From NCBI RefSeq assembly GCF_022788715.1, contig NZ_CP085167.1:2679001-2743000 (forward strand): a stretch of DNA of 64,000 nt, written 5' to 3'. The position numbers and the translations under genes were made by a program. The notes below the pieces were generated by a model, which did not search any database, had not been told where the DNA came from, and saw only the letters and a list, made by a program, of their open reading frames with translations. The DNA is from Sulfitobacter sp. DSM 110093 (GTDB taxonomy: Bacteria > Pseudomonadota > Alphaproteobacteria > Rhodobacterales > Rhodobacteraceae). Below, piece by piece: positions 1 through 9,318 of the stretch; positions within the stretch are counted from its first letter, which is position 1, and every line of letters begins with the position of its first letter.

Positions 1-16
1 TGTATGACATTCTAGT

Positions 17-1070
17 GACTCTGTTGCGTAAATCAGCTGACGAACGGATCTCACCTTCCCCCATACGGATTTACCCTGGGGCTTTCGTGACAGGGATGCC
101 AAGGGCGGTTTAACCGTTCAGGATTGCGACCTGCACCTGCACCTCCGCGACCTGGCGGTCAAAGTCGCGCGCCATCAGGCGCTGGCCAAGTAGCATCACG
201 CAATGCATCTTTGTATCAACGCGGCTTCGGCGGTGGTAGCCGCTCCTTTCGCCAGAGCGGCCGTGCCAGATATTTCGATGCGCTAAGTGCGTCGTTTCTG
301 GAGATAGCACCGGCTGTGGTCGGCTTCCATGGCTGGGCATTCCGGCGCGGCGGGATAACTGCAGCCGTACCGCGGTCAGCGATGGCCTTGTGGCATCGGC
401 GCGTGTCGTAGGCACCATCGGCAGTTACGCTGCCAACCTCCTGATCGGGCGGGATCTGTCCCAGTAGACGAGGCAACATCGGTGCATCCCCAGTGTTGCC
501 GCCCGTGACCTCAATTGCGCTGATTTTCGGTGTTTTCTCATCAATGCCGGTGTGAACCTTGCGCCAGACGCGCCGCTTTGGGCCGCCGTGCTTGCGGGCA
601 CTCCATTCGCCTGCGGTGGTTTGTCTTCAAACCGTGGGAGGGGTTCAGCAGGTGCAGCGGGCCCTTCGCGCGACGATATAGAATGTCCATCGAAAGCGTC
701 CCTTGACGGCGGAAGATGGTGCTGAAGATAGGCACGTCCCAATCGAGGCCCGTCAGCCGAAGCAGGCTTTCTACTTTCCACAGAGCCCGTCGTCTGACCC
801 AGCGCCATCCCGAACAGCACCTTCATCGTCAAACAGGTTTGGATCGCCGCGTCACTGAATGTCCGCGACCTACCCCTCTTGCCGGAGGGTTCGGCATCCC
901 AGTTTATCTCCGGATCGAACCAGATCTTCAGTGATCCGCGGCGCTCCAGCGTCTCAATATAGGCAGTCTAATTCGCGTCTTATAGATAGGTGTTGTTGGT
1001 TTGCTCATGCGAGCCAGCTACCATATTAGATTCACGCCATAAAGACCCGCTGGTCTTGTGCAACATAGCC
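17..1070 (-). mobile_element. Degenerate IS5-family insertion sequence
   Basis: The left edge (17-27, GACTCTGTTGC) and the reverse complement of the right edge (1060-1070, GGCTATGTTGC) form an imperfect 11-bp terminal inverted repeat, with 9 of 11 positions matching. Between them lies a broken IS5-type transposase on the minus strand. No clear target duplication is visible in the flanks, so the exact ends are tentative. The element is about 1.05 kb, the usual size for this IS group. It lies beside the 3' end of the aldehyde dehydrogenase gene and does not interrupt it. Confidence 0.6.
110..940 (-). pseudogene. IS5-family transposase, frameshifted
   Basis: Pieces of one IS5-type DDE transposase can be read in different minus-strand frames. 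The N-terminal part (about 940-800) resembles the segment before LTMKVLFGMAL. The middle part (about 735-640) contains RRAKGPLHLL. The C-terminal half (about 480-110) contains TADGAYDTRRCHKAI, the PPRRNAQPWK motif and RSRVDTKMHCVMLLGQRL. Because the conserved blocks fall in at least three frames, the gene must carry several frameshifts and cannot make an active transposase. It is probably an old insertion. Confidence 0.75.
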
Positions 1071-1177
1071 CATTCTATTACCCAAATTTACGTTACTACC
1101 GAAGCGGCATTTAGCTTTCATCCGTTCGACACATGCCAAAGTGAGTATTTGAGCGGCGTGCGCCGGACTGCTTTGGC

Positions 1178-2647
1178 TTACTCTTGGATGTACACCACTT
1201 GTGTCACGGTGAATTCGTAAAGCCCGTGCTTACCATCTGCGCCACCCATACCCGATTTTCTATGGCCCGCGTGGTACCCCTGCATAGCCTCAAAGTTTTC
1301 GCGGTTGATGTAGGTTTCGCCGAATTTCAATTCCCGGGCAGCCTGCATGGCTGAAGTGAGGTTGCTGGTGTAGACAGACGACGTCAGCCCATATTCACTG
1401 TCATTGGACAAGGTGATTGCTTCCTCGAGGGAGTCCACTATCTGGATGGGAAGAACCGGCCCAAATGTTTCTTTGCGCATGATATCCATCTCATGGGTCG
1501 CACCGGTGATCAAAGTTGGTTCGAAGTGAAAGCCTTTTCCCAGATCAGCTGGCTTGCCGCCACACACAATGGTCGCGCCCTGCGTTTTTGCCAAATCAAC
1601 CGCAGCAGTTACCTTTGTCAAACCAATTTCGCTGACTAGTGGCCCCATCTCGAGATCATCGCTTTCCGATGGGTCCCCGTAGCGGGTCGCCTCGAAATGC
1701 GCAGTGAGCTTTTCGACCAACGCATCGTGAACAGTGCGTTCAACATAAACGCGTTCTGCGCAATTGCAAACTTGTCCGGTGTTGATAACGCGTGAATCGT
1801 AAATGGCTTTGGCGGCGAGATCCAGATCAGCATCCTTCAAAACAATTGCAGGGGCCTTGCCCCCCAATTCCAGATTGACCTTGGTTAGGTTCTTACCCGC
1901 CGCCTGCATGATATGAGATCCAGTCGCAACGCTGCCGGTAAAGGTGATGAGGTCAACGTCCTTGTGGGTGATCAAGGCCTCACCTGCGACGCTCCCGCGT
2001 CCGCCGACAAGGTTAAAGACACCTTTGGGCAGATCGGTTTCGGCCAACAGTTCGGCAAAAAGATAGGCATTGATCGGTGTCTCTTCGCTGGGTTTGATAA
2101 CGATTGTGTTGCCCGTCACCAGCGCGGGGGCCAGCTTGCGTGCAATCAAAAAGAACGGGAAATTCCATGGCAGAATGCCCGCAACAACGCCAACGGGTTT
2201 CCGCATTAGCAGCATGGTCTCTTTTGGGCGATCACTGGTCAACACTTCGCCTTCGATCCGGCGGGCCCACTCGGCCATGTAGTCCATGTAATCGCTGGTA
2301 AAATCGACCTCGACCTGCGCCAACGCGCGTACCTTGCCCTGTTCTTTGACAATCACATCAGCCAACTCAATACGGTGTTCGCGCAGCTTTGCGGAGATCT
2401 TGCGCAAGTAGTGCGCCCGCTCAATCGCAGGCAGGCTTTCCCAAGGGCCTTTGGCTTTTCTGGCGGCTTTAACTGCCGCATCAACGGTATCAGCACTGGT
2501 TTCTGGAATGCGCCCCAGGAGGGTACCATTGGCTGGGTTCATGACGTCAATCATGTCGCCGCTATTGGCGACAAAGGCACCGTCGATGTAATTACGATAG
2601 TCCTGTGGTTCAGCCGAAAAGCCTTGGGCGTGCGTGCGTGTGGTCAT
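1178..2647 (-). CDS. NAD(P)-dependent aldehyde dehydrogenase, AldA-like
   Basis: This 489-residue protein is a full-length aldehyde dehydrogenase, expected to oxidise a small aldehyde to its acid in the cytoplasm. The cofactor segment PWNFPFFLIARK, the glutamate motif LELGGK and the nucleophile segment NTGQVCNCAERV (catalytic Cys294) are present. The QVCNCAERV form is typical of the lactaldehyde/glycolaldehyde dehydrogenase (AldA) branch, so lactaldehyde or glycolaldehyde is the best guess; succinate-semialdehyde-type substrates remain possible. The ATG at 2647 follows a GGAGGAAACAAA ribosome site. The gene lies 280 bp downstream of the MaoC-CitE-CaiB operon on the same strand and may have its own promoter. 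Its substrate is not proven by context. Confidence 0.85.
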   Translation of the reverse strand: MTTRTHAQGFSAEPQDYRNYIDGAFVANSGDMIDVMNPANGTLLGRIPETSADTVDAAVKAARKAKGPWESLPAIERAHYLRKISAKLREHRIELADVIVKEQGKVRALAQVEVDFTSDYMDYMAEWARRIEGEVLTSDRPKETMLLMRKPVGVVAGILPWNFPFFLIARKLAPALVTGNTIVIKPSEETPINAYLFAELLAETDLPKGVFNLVGGRGSVAGEALITHKDVDLITFTGSVATGSHIMQAAGKNLTKVNLELGGKAPAIVLKDADLDLAAKAIYDSRVINTGQVCNCAERVYVERTVHDALVEKLTAHFEATRYGDPSESDDLEMGPLVSEIGLTKVTAAVDLAKTQGATIVCGGKPADLGKGFHFEPTLITGATHEMDIMRKETFGPVLPIQIVDSLEEAITLSNDSEYGLTSSVYTSNLTSAMQAARELKFGETYINRENFEAMQGYHAGHRKSGMGGADGKHGLYEFTVTQVVYIQE

Positions 2648-2760
2648 TTTGTTTCCTCCTCTGTGGAATTTAATTCCTATTTGTTGTCACCAACATTTGG
2701 AGGAAGTTTGGGGTGATTTTTATATGACACAATATGGGCACGCACTCAGCCCCTCCAAAC

Positions 2761-2778
2761 CGGCTCAAATGTGAGCCG
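2761..2778 (-). terminator. Hairpin after the organic-acid operon, possible terminator
   Basis: A perfect 7-bp stem (CGGCTCA/TGAGCCG, 4-base loop) lies about 150 bp past the stop codon of the last MaoC gene and before the aldehyde dehydrogenase gene. No long U tract follows on the minus strand, so it may be a weak terminator or an RNA 3'-end stabiliser. Confidence 0.4.
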
Positions 2779-2926
2779 ATTTATCAGTTTAGTTCAGGCA
2801 ACGCGGATCGTTGTCGATCTGGTGTGATCCTGAGATAACGGAGCTCAGCTTTCTGCGCGGCTCAATGCAGGGTGACAAGCCAGCTTACACATCTTGGGAC
2901 GCAAGGCGCAGTCCCACGCTGCCCGC

Positions 2927-3400
2927 CTATTGGGGCCTTCCCATCATTAAGCGCAACGGCTCGTACACCATGACAGTTTTACCTTCTTGATTGCGAACCG
3001 TGTTGCGTGTTCGCACTAGACCACGGTCGCCATTGCTTTCCTGGCGAACACTGAGCACTTCCATTTCGACATCAATCGTATCGCCAGCTTGGACAGGCCC
3101 TTTAATGTCTAGTGTGGAAAGCCCAAGGAAAGCTAAACCCGTTTCTTGAGCTGTGGCATTAAGGGCCAGCGCCTCTGCTACCGAAAGCACTAGCGCTCCG
3201 GGTGACGGTTCGCCCTTCAAGGTGCTTTCGGTTTTACGGTATTCCACATTGGTGAAAAGCACTTCGATCATGCCGGCCAGACCGACGAAGGTGCTGATAT
3301 CCGCCGAGGTGATAGTGCGGCCGTATGTTGAGTACCGATCGCCTACTGTCAGTTCTTGCCAGTAAAAGCCACGGCCTAGGCGAATGGGTGCAGACGTCAT
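2927..3400 (-). CDS. MaoC-like hot-dog domain protein, possible acyl-CoA hydratase
   Basis: This 157-residue single hot-dog protein belongs to the MaoC-like family, which hydrates or dehydrates acyl-CoA thioesters in the cytoplasm. The fold is suggested by the N-terminal FYWQELTVGDRYSTYGRTIT and the central helix segment SADISTFVGLAGM. The usual D-x-N-P-x-H catalytic stretch is not visible: the equivalent region reads LAGMIEVLFTN. It may therefore have altered chemistry or play a binding or accessory role. Its start overlaps the stop of the upstream CitE-like lyase gene, so the two are translationally coupled. A second MaoC gene with a complete motif lies two genes upstream, so this one is likely not the main hydratase. 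Confidence in the family is good; the exact reaction is unknown. Confidence 0.75.
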   Translation of the reverse strand: MTSAPIRLGRGFYWQELTVGDRYSTYGRTITSADISTFVGLAGMIEVLFTNVEYRKTESTLKGEPSPGALVLSVAEALALNATAQETGLAFLGLSTLDIKGPVQAGDTIDVEMEVLSVRQESNGDRGLVRTRNTVRNQEGKTVMVYEPLRLMMGRPQ

Positions 3401-4245
3401 TGATCTTCTCCGTATTTTGCTACGAGGTCCAGAACCCGCTTTGCACGCTTGAGATGCGGCATATCAATCATCTGTCCGTCGATGCTGACCGCACCCACAT
3501 TAGGGTTGCTCGCCAGCGCCTTCGTGATCCGTTGGGCCAGCGCAATTTCAGAAGCCGTTGGTCGGAACGCCTGATTGATGATCGGTACTTGTGCGGGGTG
3601 GATTGCCATCTTGCCGGTGAACCCGTCGCGCCGGGCGGCGTTGCATTCCTTCTCCAGCCCGGCGAGATCCCGGATGTCGGTCCAAACCGTGTCTATGGGT
3701 TGGCACTTTGCCTGCCTCGCACCGGCCAACATCAAATTGCGGGCCACCGCGAACGGGCCAGTCAAGGCTCCGGTATCGTCGCGTGAAGCTGTGCTCCCCA
3801 AGTCTGCCGATAAATCTTCTGCCCCCCAGGCCAACCCAAAGAGATGTGTCTCCAGCCCTGCATACTGGCCTAAGCCGAACAAGGAGCCCGCGGTTTCCGT
3901 AGCGATAGCGAGGATTGGCGGGCAAGCGTTGCCAGCCATACCGATCAGGTCGCGGACCGTTCCGCCGTTTTCGGATTTTGGCAGGACCAGCCCATCGGCG
4001 CGCCCATTGATCGCTGTCGCGACATCTTGCGTGCAATAGGCGCTGGATATGGGGTTCACCCGCACCCATAACTGCGCGCTCCGATCAAGCGTGGAGAGGG
4101 CGTTTGCCACTGCCTCGCGTGCCTCTTCCTTTTTTTGAGGCGCAACGGAGTCTTCGAGATCTAGGATGATGGCATCGGCGCCCACGCGCACTGCCTTTGC
4201 CATCATGTCGGGGCGGTTGCCCGGGACGAAAAGCCACGATCGCAT
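3397..4245 (-). CDS. CitE/HpcH-type CoA-ester lyase, putative citramalyl-CoA lyase
   Basis: This 282-residue protein is a member of the HpcH/HpaI/CitE aldolase family. It begins [18 protein letters not shown] and has the family's metal-binding acidic segment ADAIILDLEDSV, the VRVNP strand, LPKSENG and AWGAEDLSADLG. Relatives cleave 3-hydroxyacyl-CoAs such as citramalyl-CoA, malyl-CoA or methylmalyl-CoA. Beside a CaiB-type CoA transferase and a MaoC hydratase, cleavage of citramalyl-CoA to acetyl-CoA and pyruvate (as in itaconate breakdown) is the best inference. It overlaps both neighbouring genes by a few bases. Malyl- or methylmalyl-CoA cleavage cannot be excluded from sequence alone. Confidence 0.85.
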   Translation of the reverse strand: MRSWLFVPGNRPDMMAKAVRVGADAIILDLEDSVAPQKKEEAREAVANALSTLDRSAQLWVRVNPISSAYCTQDVATAINGRADGLVLPKSENGGTVRDLIGMAGNACPPILAIATETAGSLFGLGQYAGLETHLFGLAWGAEDLSADLGSTASRDDTGALTGPFAVARNLMLAGARQAKCQPIDTVWTDIRDLAGLEKECNAARRDGFTGKMAIHPAQVPIINQAFRPTASEIALAQRITKALASNPNVGAVSIDGQMIDMPHLKRAKRVLDLVAKYGEDQ

Positions 4246-4709
4246 CAGTTTGCCTCCTGTGCTGGACGTGCGCGCATAAGCGCAGAACGACGGCAGGAAG
4301 CAACCAAAGTTCCGTCCTGTTTGTAGGCGCGATGGATGAGCTCCACGATACCCTGACCAGCGCGCGACTTTGAAGCCCGTGCTGAGATTACTTCAGTCTC
4401 CACCCGCAGGCTGTCGCCATGAAAGACCGGCGCCGGAAATATCACATCAGTCATTCCCAGGTTGCCGACAGTAGTGCCCAGTGTGGTTTCATGAACCGAA
4501 ATACCGATCATGATCCCCAACGTCAGAAGCGAGTTAACCAGCGGCTTACCCCATTCTGATTGAGCGGCGAAGTTCCGATCAATGTGCAGCGGCTGGGGGT
4601 TCATCGTCTGGGTTGAAAAAGCAAAATTGTCAGCTTCGGTGACCGTGCGTGTGATCGCATGCGAGATAACCATGCCTGGCTTAAATTCTTCTAGCCACAG
4701 ACCTGCCAT
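4245..4709 (-). CDS. MaoC-family acyl-CoA hydratase, putative itaconyl/mesaconyl-CoA hydratase
   Basis: This 154-residue hot-dog protein keeps the hydratase signature [14 protein letters not shown], followed by [17 protein letters not shown], which places it in the MaoC subfamily often encoded next to CitE-like lyases. Family members of this kind hydrate enoyl-CoAs such as itaconyl-CoA or mesaconyl-CoA. Its stop overlaps the start of the lyase gene by one base, and it begins one base after the CoA-transferase stop, so the three are one translational unit. The order transferase-hydratase-lyase follows the order of reactions in the itaconate route of Pseudomonas (Ict, Ich, Ccl). The substrate is an inference from context. 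Confidence 0.83.
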   Translation of the reverse strand: MAGLWLEEFKPGMVISHAITRTVTEADNFAFSTQTMNPQPLHIDRNFAAQSEWGKPLVNSLLTLGIMIGISVHETTLGTTVGNLGMTDVIFPAPVFHGDSLRVETEVISARASKSRAGQGIVELIHRAYKQDGTLVASCRRSALMRARPAQEAN

Positions 4710-4710
4710 C

Positions 4711-5916
4711 CTATTCCCCCTCCTTTGGTGGGGGGGCCTGCACGACGCCGCGCTCTATCATGTCGTGAACTTTGGTAGGTTCGTAACCGAGTTCCTGAAG
4801 CAGACTGATCGAATTCTCACTAAGCAGCGGCGCACCTCTGTCTACGGTGGTGTGAGCTCCATTGACCTTTACCGGCTGGGGCACCGACCGCGCTCGGCCA
4901 GTTGTATCATCTGTAACACCAAAGAAATCGACAGCCTGGAGGTGTGGATCATTCAGCAGGTCCCCCAAAGAACTAACCCGCGAATGCGGCACATCCAGCC
5001 GCTCAAAGGTGTTGATCCAGTCGTCGGTACTACGCTTGGGCATTACTTGAGCGAGGATTTCATACATCTCCGCTACATGGTTCGATCGAGTTGAAGCGCT
5101 TTTAAACCACTCCTGATCAATCACGTCAGCGCGCCCGATCTCCTCAAGCGTGCTGCGCCAGTGAGCTTCGGTATAAGGAAGAACCGCGACCCAACCATCA
5201 GAGCTTTTGAAAGGCCGGCGATGGCGGTTGAGCAGCCGGCGATATCCTGGTTTAGCGTCCTGTTCGAAAGATGCCGCAGCAAGATGCTCGGTCATCACGA
5301 AAGAGGTCATAACCTCGAACATTGGGACCTCGATTTCGACGCCCTGTCCCGTTTGGGCTTTGTTGTATAATGCTGAGGAAATCGCATTGGCCGCGTAGAG
5401 CGCTGCCACCTTATCCGCGATCACGCCCGGCACATATGCGGGCTCGGCACCTGTGTATGTCGGCAAGTGCGCAATACCTGATGCTGCCTGAATAACGTCA
5501 TCATAGGCTGGACGATCAGCATAGGGGCCATCGCTGCCAAAGCCGATGGCGGAACAATAAACGAGGCCGGGGTTTATGGCGCGCAGAGTCGCGGCATCGA
5601 ACCCTAGTTTGCGCACCGCCTTCATACGCATGTTATGCAGGAAGACATCGGCCTGCGATATCAGGCGCTTCAAAACCTCGCGGCCCTCTTGGGTCTTCAA
5701 GTCTATCGCGATGCTCTGTTTGTTGCGATTGCAATTCACAAACATCGAGCTTTCGCCGGCTTCTGAACGGGGCTCGACATGTCGTGCTAAATCGCCGTCG
5801 GGAGCCTCGATTTTAACAACGTCGGCTCCGAAGTCTGCAAGTATCTGGCCCGCCATGGGGCCCAATACAATTGTGGTCAGTTCGACCACGCGAACGCCTT
5901 TTAGAAGATCAAACAC
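4711..5916 (-). CDS. CaiB/BaiF family CoA transferase
   Basis: This 401-residue protein is a class III (family III) CoA transferase. The N-terminal segment [47 protein letters not shown] and the [16 protein letters not shown] region with its conserved Asp are all present, and length is normal. Such enzymes move CoA between a donor thioester and a carboxylic acid. As the first enzyme gene after the transporter genes, it probably activates the imported acid, for example itaconate, mesaconate or citramalate with succinyl-CoA or acetyl-CoA as donor. It is separated from dctP by 90 bp that hold a strong hairpin. Intramolecular CoA shift (mesaconyl-C1:C4 type) is an alternative. Confidence 0.85.
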   Translation of the reverse strand: MFDLLKGVRVVELTTIVLGPMAGQILADFGADVVKIEAPDGDLARHVEPRSEAGESSMFVNCNRNKQSIAIDLKTQEGREVLKRLISQADVFLHNMRMKAVRKLGFDAATLRAINPGLVYCSAIGFGSDGPYADRPAYDDVIQAASGIAHLPTYTGAEPAYVPGVIADKVAALYAANAISSALYNKAQTGQGVEIEVPMFEVMTSFVMTEHLAAASFEQDAKPGYRRLLNRHRRPFKSSDGWVAVLPYTEAHWRSTLEEIGRADVIDQEWFKSASTRSNHVAEMYEILAQVMPKRSTDDWINTFERLDVPHSRVSSLGDLLNDPHLQAVDFFGVTDDTTGRARSVPQPVKVNGAHTTVDRGAPLLSENSISLLQELGYEPTKVHDMIERGVVQAPPPKEGE

Positions 5917-5967
5917 AATGGCCTCTGATGGGTTAGGGTGAGGTTCGGGAAATCGGCTTGCGATACA

Positions 5968-5995
5968 CGCGGCGACGAAAGTTTCCGTCGCCGCG
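5968..5995 (-). promoter_or_regulatory. Strong intercistronic hairpin after dctP
   Basis: A perfect 10-bp GC-rich stem (CGCGGCGACG/CGTCGCCGCG) with an 8-base loop lies between the dctP stop and the CoA-transferase start. No U tract follows, so it looks like an mRNA-stabilising or partial-termination hairpin. Such a hairpin would keep binding-protein mRNA more abundant than the downstream enzyme message. Confidence 0.6.
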
Positions 5996-6005
5996 ATTAG
6001 AGGAT

Positions 6006-7040
6006 TTAATCGTTGGCGACCCGTAGCTTTTCGACTTCGCTGCGGAAGGCCGCGAGCGCTTCGCTGCCCTTCTTGTCCCGGCTGTCGAGGTTTTTAGCCC
6101 AATCTTGGGCAACGGTTTCGAAGGATGCGTTCAGCCGCGCTGTCTCATCGTCAGAGAGACTGAAGACATTAACACCCTTAGCAGAGAGGTCGTCGGCGAA
6201 CTGAACCTCTGCTTCGTCAAACGCCAAGCAAGCGCTTTCCGTCACCTCTTGCCCGACGCGGGTCAGGACTTCCTGAACATCCTGGGGAAGGCTGTCCCAC
6301 TTCTTTTCCGAAATCGAATAGGTAATCCCAACGGTGCCAAAATTCGCGTTCCGTGTAGCCGACCCGACGATCTGATCGAGACCATAGGAGAAGGTAGAGG
6401 TGAAGGGCAAAAGAGCACCGTCGATTGTGCCTTTTGTCATGGCATCAAAAATCTCTGGCGGCGTCATGCGCACAGGAACGGCTTCGACCGACTGTAGCGA
6501 CAATTCCATCGCGCCAGCATTCGAACGCAGCTTCATACCGTCGAATTCATCCAGCGAGCCCACGCCTGCCCGTTCTGAGAAAATTGCCTGGTAAGGTGAG
6601 AGTGCGACGTTGTAGAGCACGCGAACGCCAGCAGGCTGAAACTCGAGTTCGTCGAGCATCCCACCGGGTTGCACGAGGTTGCGGAACGCCAGCGATCCTT
6701 CGCAAGAAGATGCGATTTCGCCGGGCAGTTCCACGACGCCACCCAAAGGCATCTTCTCAGATACATAGGATGGCACGATATAGCCGATGTCTGCGATCCC
6801 GGCCTGAGTAATGGAAAGGATGTCCTTTGCTTTAGCAAGCTGCTGAGCAGGATAGTGTTCGAAGGCAACGCGGTCGCCCAGTTCTTCCTGCACCCGCGCC
6901 ATGAACACGTCGGTCGTATTCTTGGTGATGATGTGGTCCGCTGGCAGACTGTCGGCGATCTTCAGTGTAACCTCTTGCGCAAACGCCGGGTTGATAGCGC
7001 TTACCGCCAGCAAAGAGATCGCAGTTAGGGTCGTTTTCAT
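6006..7040 (-). CDS. dctP: TRAP transporter substrate-binding protein DctP
   Basis: This protein of about 344 residues is the periplasmic solute receptor of a tripartite ATP-independent (TRAP) carrier. A signal peptide (MKTTLTAISLLAVSAINPAFAQ) is followed by EVTLKIADSLPADH, the usual start of a mature DctP domain. The segment GMKLRSNAGAMELSLQSV holds the conserved arginine that pairs with a substrate carboxylate in the family. The start at 7040 is chosen because GGAGGAG lies seven bases upstream; a longer reading to 7064 lacks this. Together with DctQ and DctM in the same operon it should import a dicarboxylate or similar acid. The enzymes downstream suggest a C5 acid. Confidence 0.9.
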   Translation of the reverse strand: MKTTLTAISLLAVSAINPAFAQEVTLKIADSLPADHIITKNTTDVFMARVQEELGDRVAFEHYPAQQLAKAKDILSITQAGIADIGYIVPSYVSEKMPLGGVVELPGEIASSCEGSLAFRNLVQPGGMLDELEFQPAGVRVLYNVALSPYQAIFSERAGVGSLDEFDGMKLRSNAGAMELSLQSVEAVPVRMTPPEIFDAMTKGTIDGALLPFTSTFSYGLDQIVGSATRNANFGTVGITYSISEKKWDSLPQDVQEVLTRVGQEVTESACLAFDEAEVQFADDLSAKGVNVFSLSDDETARLNASFETVAQDWAKNLDSRDKKGSEALAAFRSEVEKLRVAND

Positions 7041-7082
7041 GATTTTACTCCTCCAGTTCATCATGTTTGGTAGAAATTGCCC

Positions 7083-7481
7083 TTAGCACTCGACGCGAGC
7101 GCCTTCTCCGTAAGGGGGGGCGTAACAAATGAGCACACGCACCGGCGTCTCACCAATGGCGGTGAAGGTGTGCGGCATGTCGGCGGCGAAAAAGCAGCTT
7201 TCTCCTGGCCCAATCTCTTGTTTGTGCGACCCGATGGTAACGTCCGCGCGGCCTTCGAGCATCCAGCAGAACTGATCAATTCCCGGATGGAAATGTGCGC
7301 TGGCGCCTTGGCCCGGCTCGATCCGTCCGATCAAAACTTCCATTTGGGTTGCGCCGGTTTCAGGAGAAACGAGACGACGATTTACAGTTCCGGAGTGTCC
7401 GCTTGGCGAATAGGGCTGCGCCATGTCTTCGGTCATGAAAAAAACGGATGGGTTCAGAGCTGCAGCCTTTGGTTGCGTCAT
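7083..7481 (-). CDS. Small cupin-domain protein
   Basis: This protein of 132 residues has a single cupin barrel. The two motifs are seen as GASAHFHPGIDQFCWMLEG and GPGESCFFAADMPHTFTAIG, with His, His and Glu/Gln-type metal-ligand positions plausible. The start at 7481 follows AAGGACA; an in-frame ATG at 7523 would overlap dctM and is less likely. It sits between dctM and dctP inside the operon. Small cupins of this kind may isomerise, lactonise or bind organic acids, but no reaction can be assigned here. Confidence 0.75.
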   Translation of the reverse strand: MTQPKAAALNPSVFFMTEDMAQPYSPSGHSGTVNRRLVSPETGATQMEVLIGRIEPGQGASAHFHPGIDQFCWMLEGRADVTIGSHKQEIGPGESCFFAADMPHTFTAIGETPVRVLICYAPPYGEGARVEC

Positions 7482-7495
7482 TTTCAGTGTCCTTT

Positions 7496-8785
7496 TTAGT
7501 TGTTGATTGTGCTGGGCAGCCACAGAACCAGCTGTGGAAACGCGATAAGCAATGCGATGATGATCAGATGGGTTACCACATGCGGCGCAACGCCACGGAA
7601 GATCTCTGATAGCGGTCTTCCGGCATAGCGGGCTACCACAAAGATGTTCATGCCCAGAGGCGGTGTGATCATGCCTACCTCAGCGGAGACGACGACGACC
7701 ACGCCGAACCAGACCGGATCAAAACCCAAGGTGACGATGGCTGGCACCATGACGGGAACAGTCAGGATCAGAATGGCGAGCTGGTCCATGAAACAGCCAA
7801 GAACCAAGTAGAACAGGATGATCCCGGCCATCACGACATAGGGCGAAACGTTCAGCGTGGTGATCCACGTCACGAACTGTGGGGTTATCTGCCCTAATGT
7901 CAGGACATAGCCAAAAATGTGCGCGCCGATGATGATTAGGAAAATCATACATGTCGCGCGCACTGCACGAGACAGGGCGCCCCAAGTTCTTGCCCAGGTC
8001 AGCGAACGAAAAGCGGCAGCGATGACGAAGGCTCCGAATGCCCCGAGGCCAGCGGCCTCCGTGGGTGTTGCAACCCCGAGATAGATCGACCCTGTTACAC
8101 ATGCGAGTAAGGCGAGCATCGGGCCGATCTCGCGCAGGGCAAAAAGCTTTTCCCGCAGTGACCAACGCTTTGCCGCTGGGGCAATGGATGGATCGCGCGC
8201 CATGAGGGCGTAGACCGTTACGATGATACCAAAGGTCACCAGAACACCGGGGATAACGCCGCCAATCAGCAGCGACGCGATATTCACTTCGACGATAATG
8301 CCGTACAAGACCAAGGCAATCGAGGGCGGGATGAGCATGGCCAAAGTGCCCGAGACGGCCACCACGCCAGCTGAAAATTTGGCCTCATAGCCAGCTTTTT
8401 GCATGGCGGGTATTGATGTCGACGACAGAGCCGCAGCGGCCGCAGTTGAAGATCCGGAGATTGCACCAAAGCCAGCCCCGGCAAGGGCCGTGGCAACAGC
8501 CAGACCACCGGGCAAACGGCCAACCCAGATCGTAATCGCCTTGAACATCCGATCGGCGATGCCGCTTACGATCACAAACTCGGCCATCAGGATGAACAGC
8601 GGGACGGCGATTAGCTCATAACCGTTGGTCGTGGACAGTGGAGTGGTTGCTAGAACCGACAAGGCTGAGTTGAATCCGACAATAGCGACCAGTCCCACCA
8701 TGCCTGAAAAGGCAAGCGCGAGACCAACCGGAACACCGAGGAACAGAAGAAAGAGAAGTCCGATAACGACAATCAGCGAGGTCAT
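7496..8785 (-). CDS. dctM: TRAP transporter large permease DctM
   Basis: This 429-residue integral membrane protein is the large subunit of a TRAP carrier, with about 12 hydrophobic segments. Family landmarks include the N-terminal VVIGLLFLLFLGVPVGLALA, the loop SGSSTAAAAALSSTSIPAM, GIIVEVNIASLLIGGVIPG and the C-terminal GMITPPLGMNIFVV. It carries the substrate across the inner membrane with sodium or proton coupling. It overlaps dctQ by four bases (ATGA), which ensures coupled translation. Confidence 0.93.
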   Translation of the reverse strand: MTSLIVVIGLLFLLFLGVPVGLALAFSGMVGLVAIVGFNSALSVLATTPLSTTNGYELIAVPLFILMAEFVIVSGIADRMFKAITIWVGRLPGGLAVATALAGAGFGAISGSSTAAAAALSSTSIPAMQKAGYEAKFSAGVVAVSGTLAMLIPPSIALVLYGIIVEVNIASLLIGGVIPGVLVTFGIIVTVYALMARDPSIAPAAKRWSLREKLFALREIGPMLALLACVTGSIYLGVATPTEAAGLGAFGAFVIAAAFRSLTWARTWGALSRAVRATCMIFLIIIGAHIFGYVLTLGQITPQFVTWITTLNVSPYVVMAGIILFYLVLGCFMDQLAILILTVPVMVPAIVTLGFDPVWFGVVVVVSAEVGMITPPLGMNIFVVARYAGRPLSEIFRGVAPHVVTHLIIIALLIAFPQLVLWLPSTINN

Positions 8786-9318
8786 AATGTTTCTTCCCCG
8801 GGTTCGGTGTGTTGAGCGCTGGAAGGCTTTTCACCGGTGAAAACGACTCGGATGGCCAAAAAGAGGCGCGCCAGACAGACAAGGGCCATCGCTACCGATC
8901 CGACCGGCACTAAGATGTAACTAAGCCATGCTGGCCAGGGCACAATGCTGGCGATCCGCTCGCTGTTAACAAAGCTTGTCCATGCTCTGTCCCATGACAC
9001 CCAGATAAGAAGTGAGAAGATGAACAGGCCGATGGTAGCACTGACGGCATCTGTCACGGCACGTTTTCGAACTGATAGGCGCAACACGAGAAGATCGACG
9101 GCGAGGTGCTCGTCGCGCCAATACGTTGGACCGACACCAAAGAAGAAAAGAGCGGGTGTCAGGTACAGGACGACGACGTCGTGTGCGAAGAACACTGGCT
9201 TGCCAATGCCGTAGCGCAAGGAGACATCCGCGACGACGAGAAGCGTCAATGCTGCGATGGCAGTAACGGCAACAGCGGTGAATGCCGTGTCGATGATGTG
9301 CATGGTTTTATTAATCAT
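8782..9318 (-). CDS. dctQ: TRAP transporter small permease DctQ
   Basis: This 178-residue protein has four predicted membrane helices, as expected for the small TRAP subunit. Helix 1 starts near residue 10 (IDTAFTAVAVTAIAALTLLVV), and the second includes the DctQ-like VLYLTPALFFFGVGPTYWRDEHLAVDLL segment. It works with DctM and DctP. Its start overlaps the iclR stop by four bases and its stop overlaps the dctM start, so regulator and transporter are made from one transcript. Confidence 0.88.
   Translation of the reverse strand: MINKTMHIIDTAFTAVAVTAIAALTLLVVADVSLRYGIGKPVFFAHDVVVLYLTPALFFFGVGPTYWRDEHLAVDLLVLRLSVRKRAVTDAVSATIGLFIFSLLIWVSWDRAWTSFVNSERIASIVPWPAWLSYILVPVGSVAMALVCLARLFLAIRVVFTGEKPSSAQHTEPGEETL

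Noticed and set aside
4711..5916. Formyl-CoA or carnitine CoA transferase as exact function of the CaiB-type protein
   Set aside because: The family is broad, and neighbours do not include oxalyl-CoA decarboxylase or carnitine genes; the MaoC-CitE context favours C5-acid activation.
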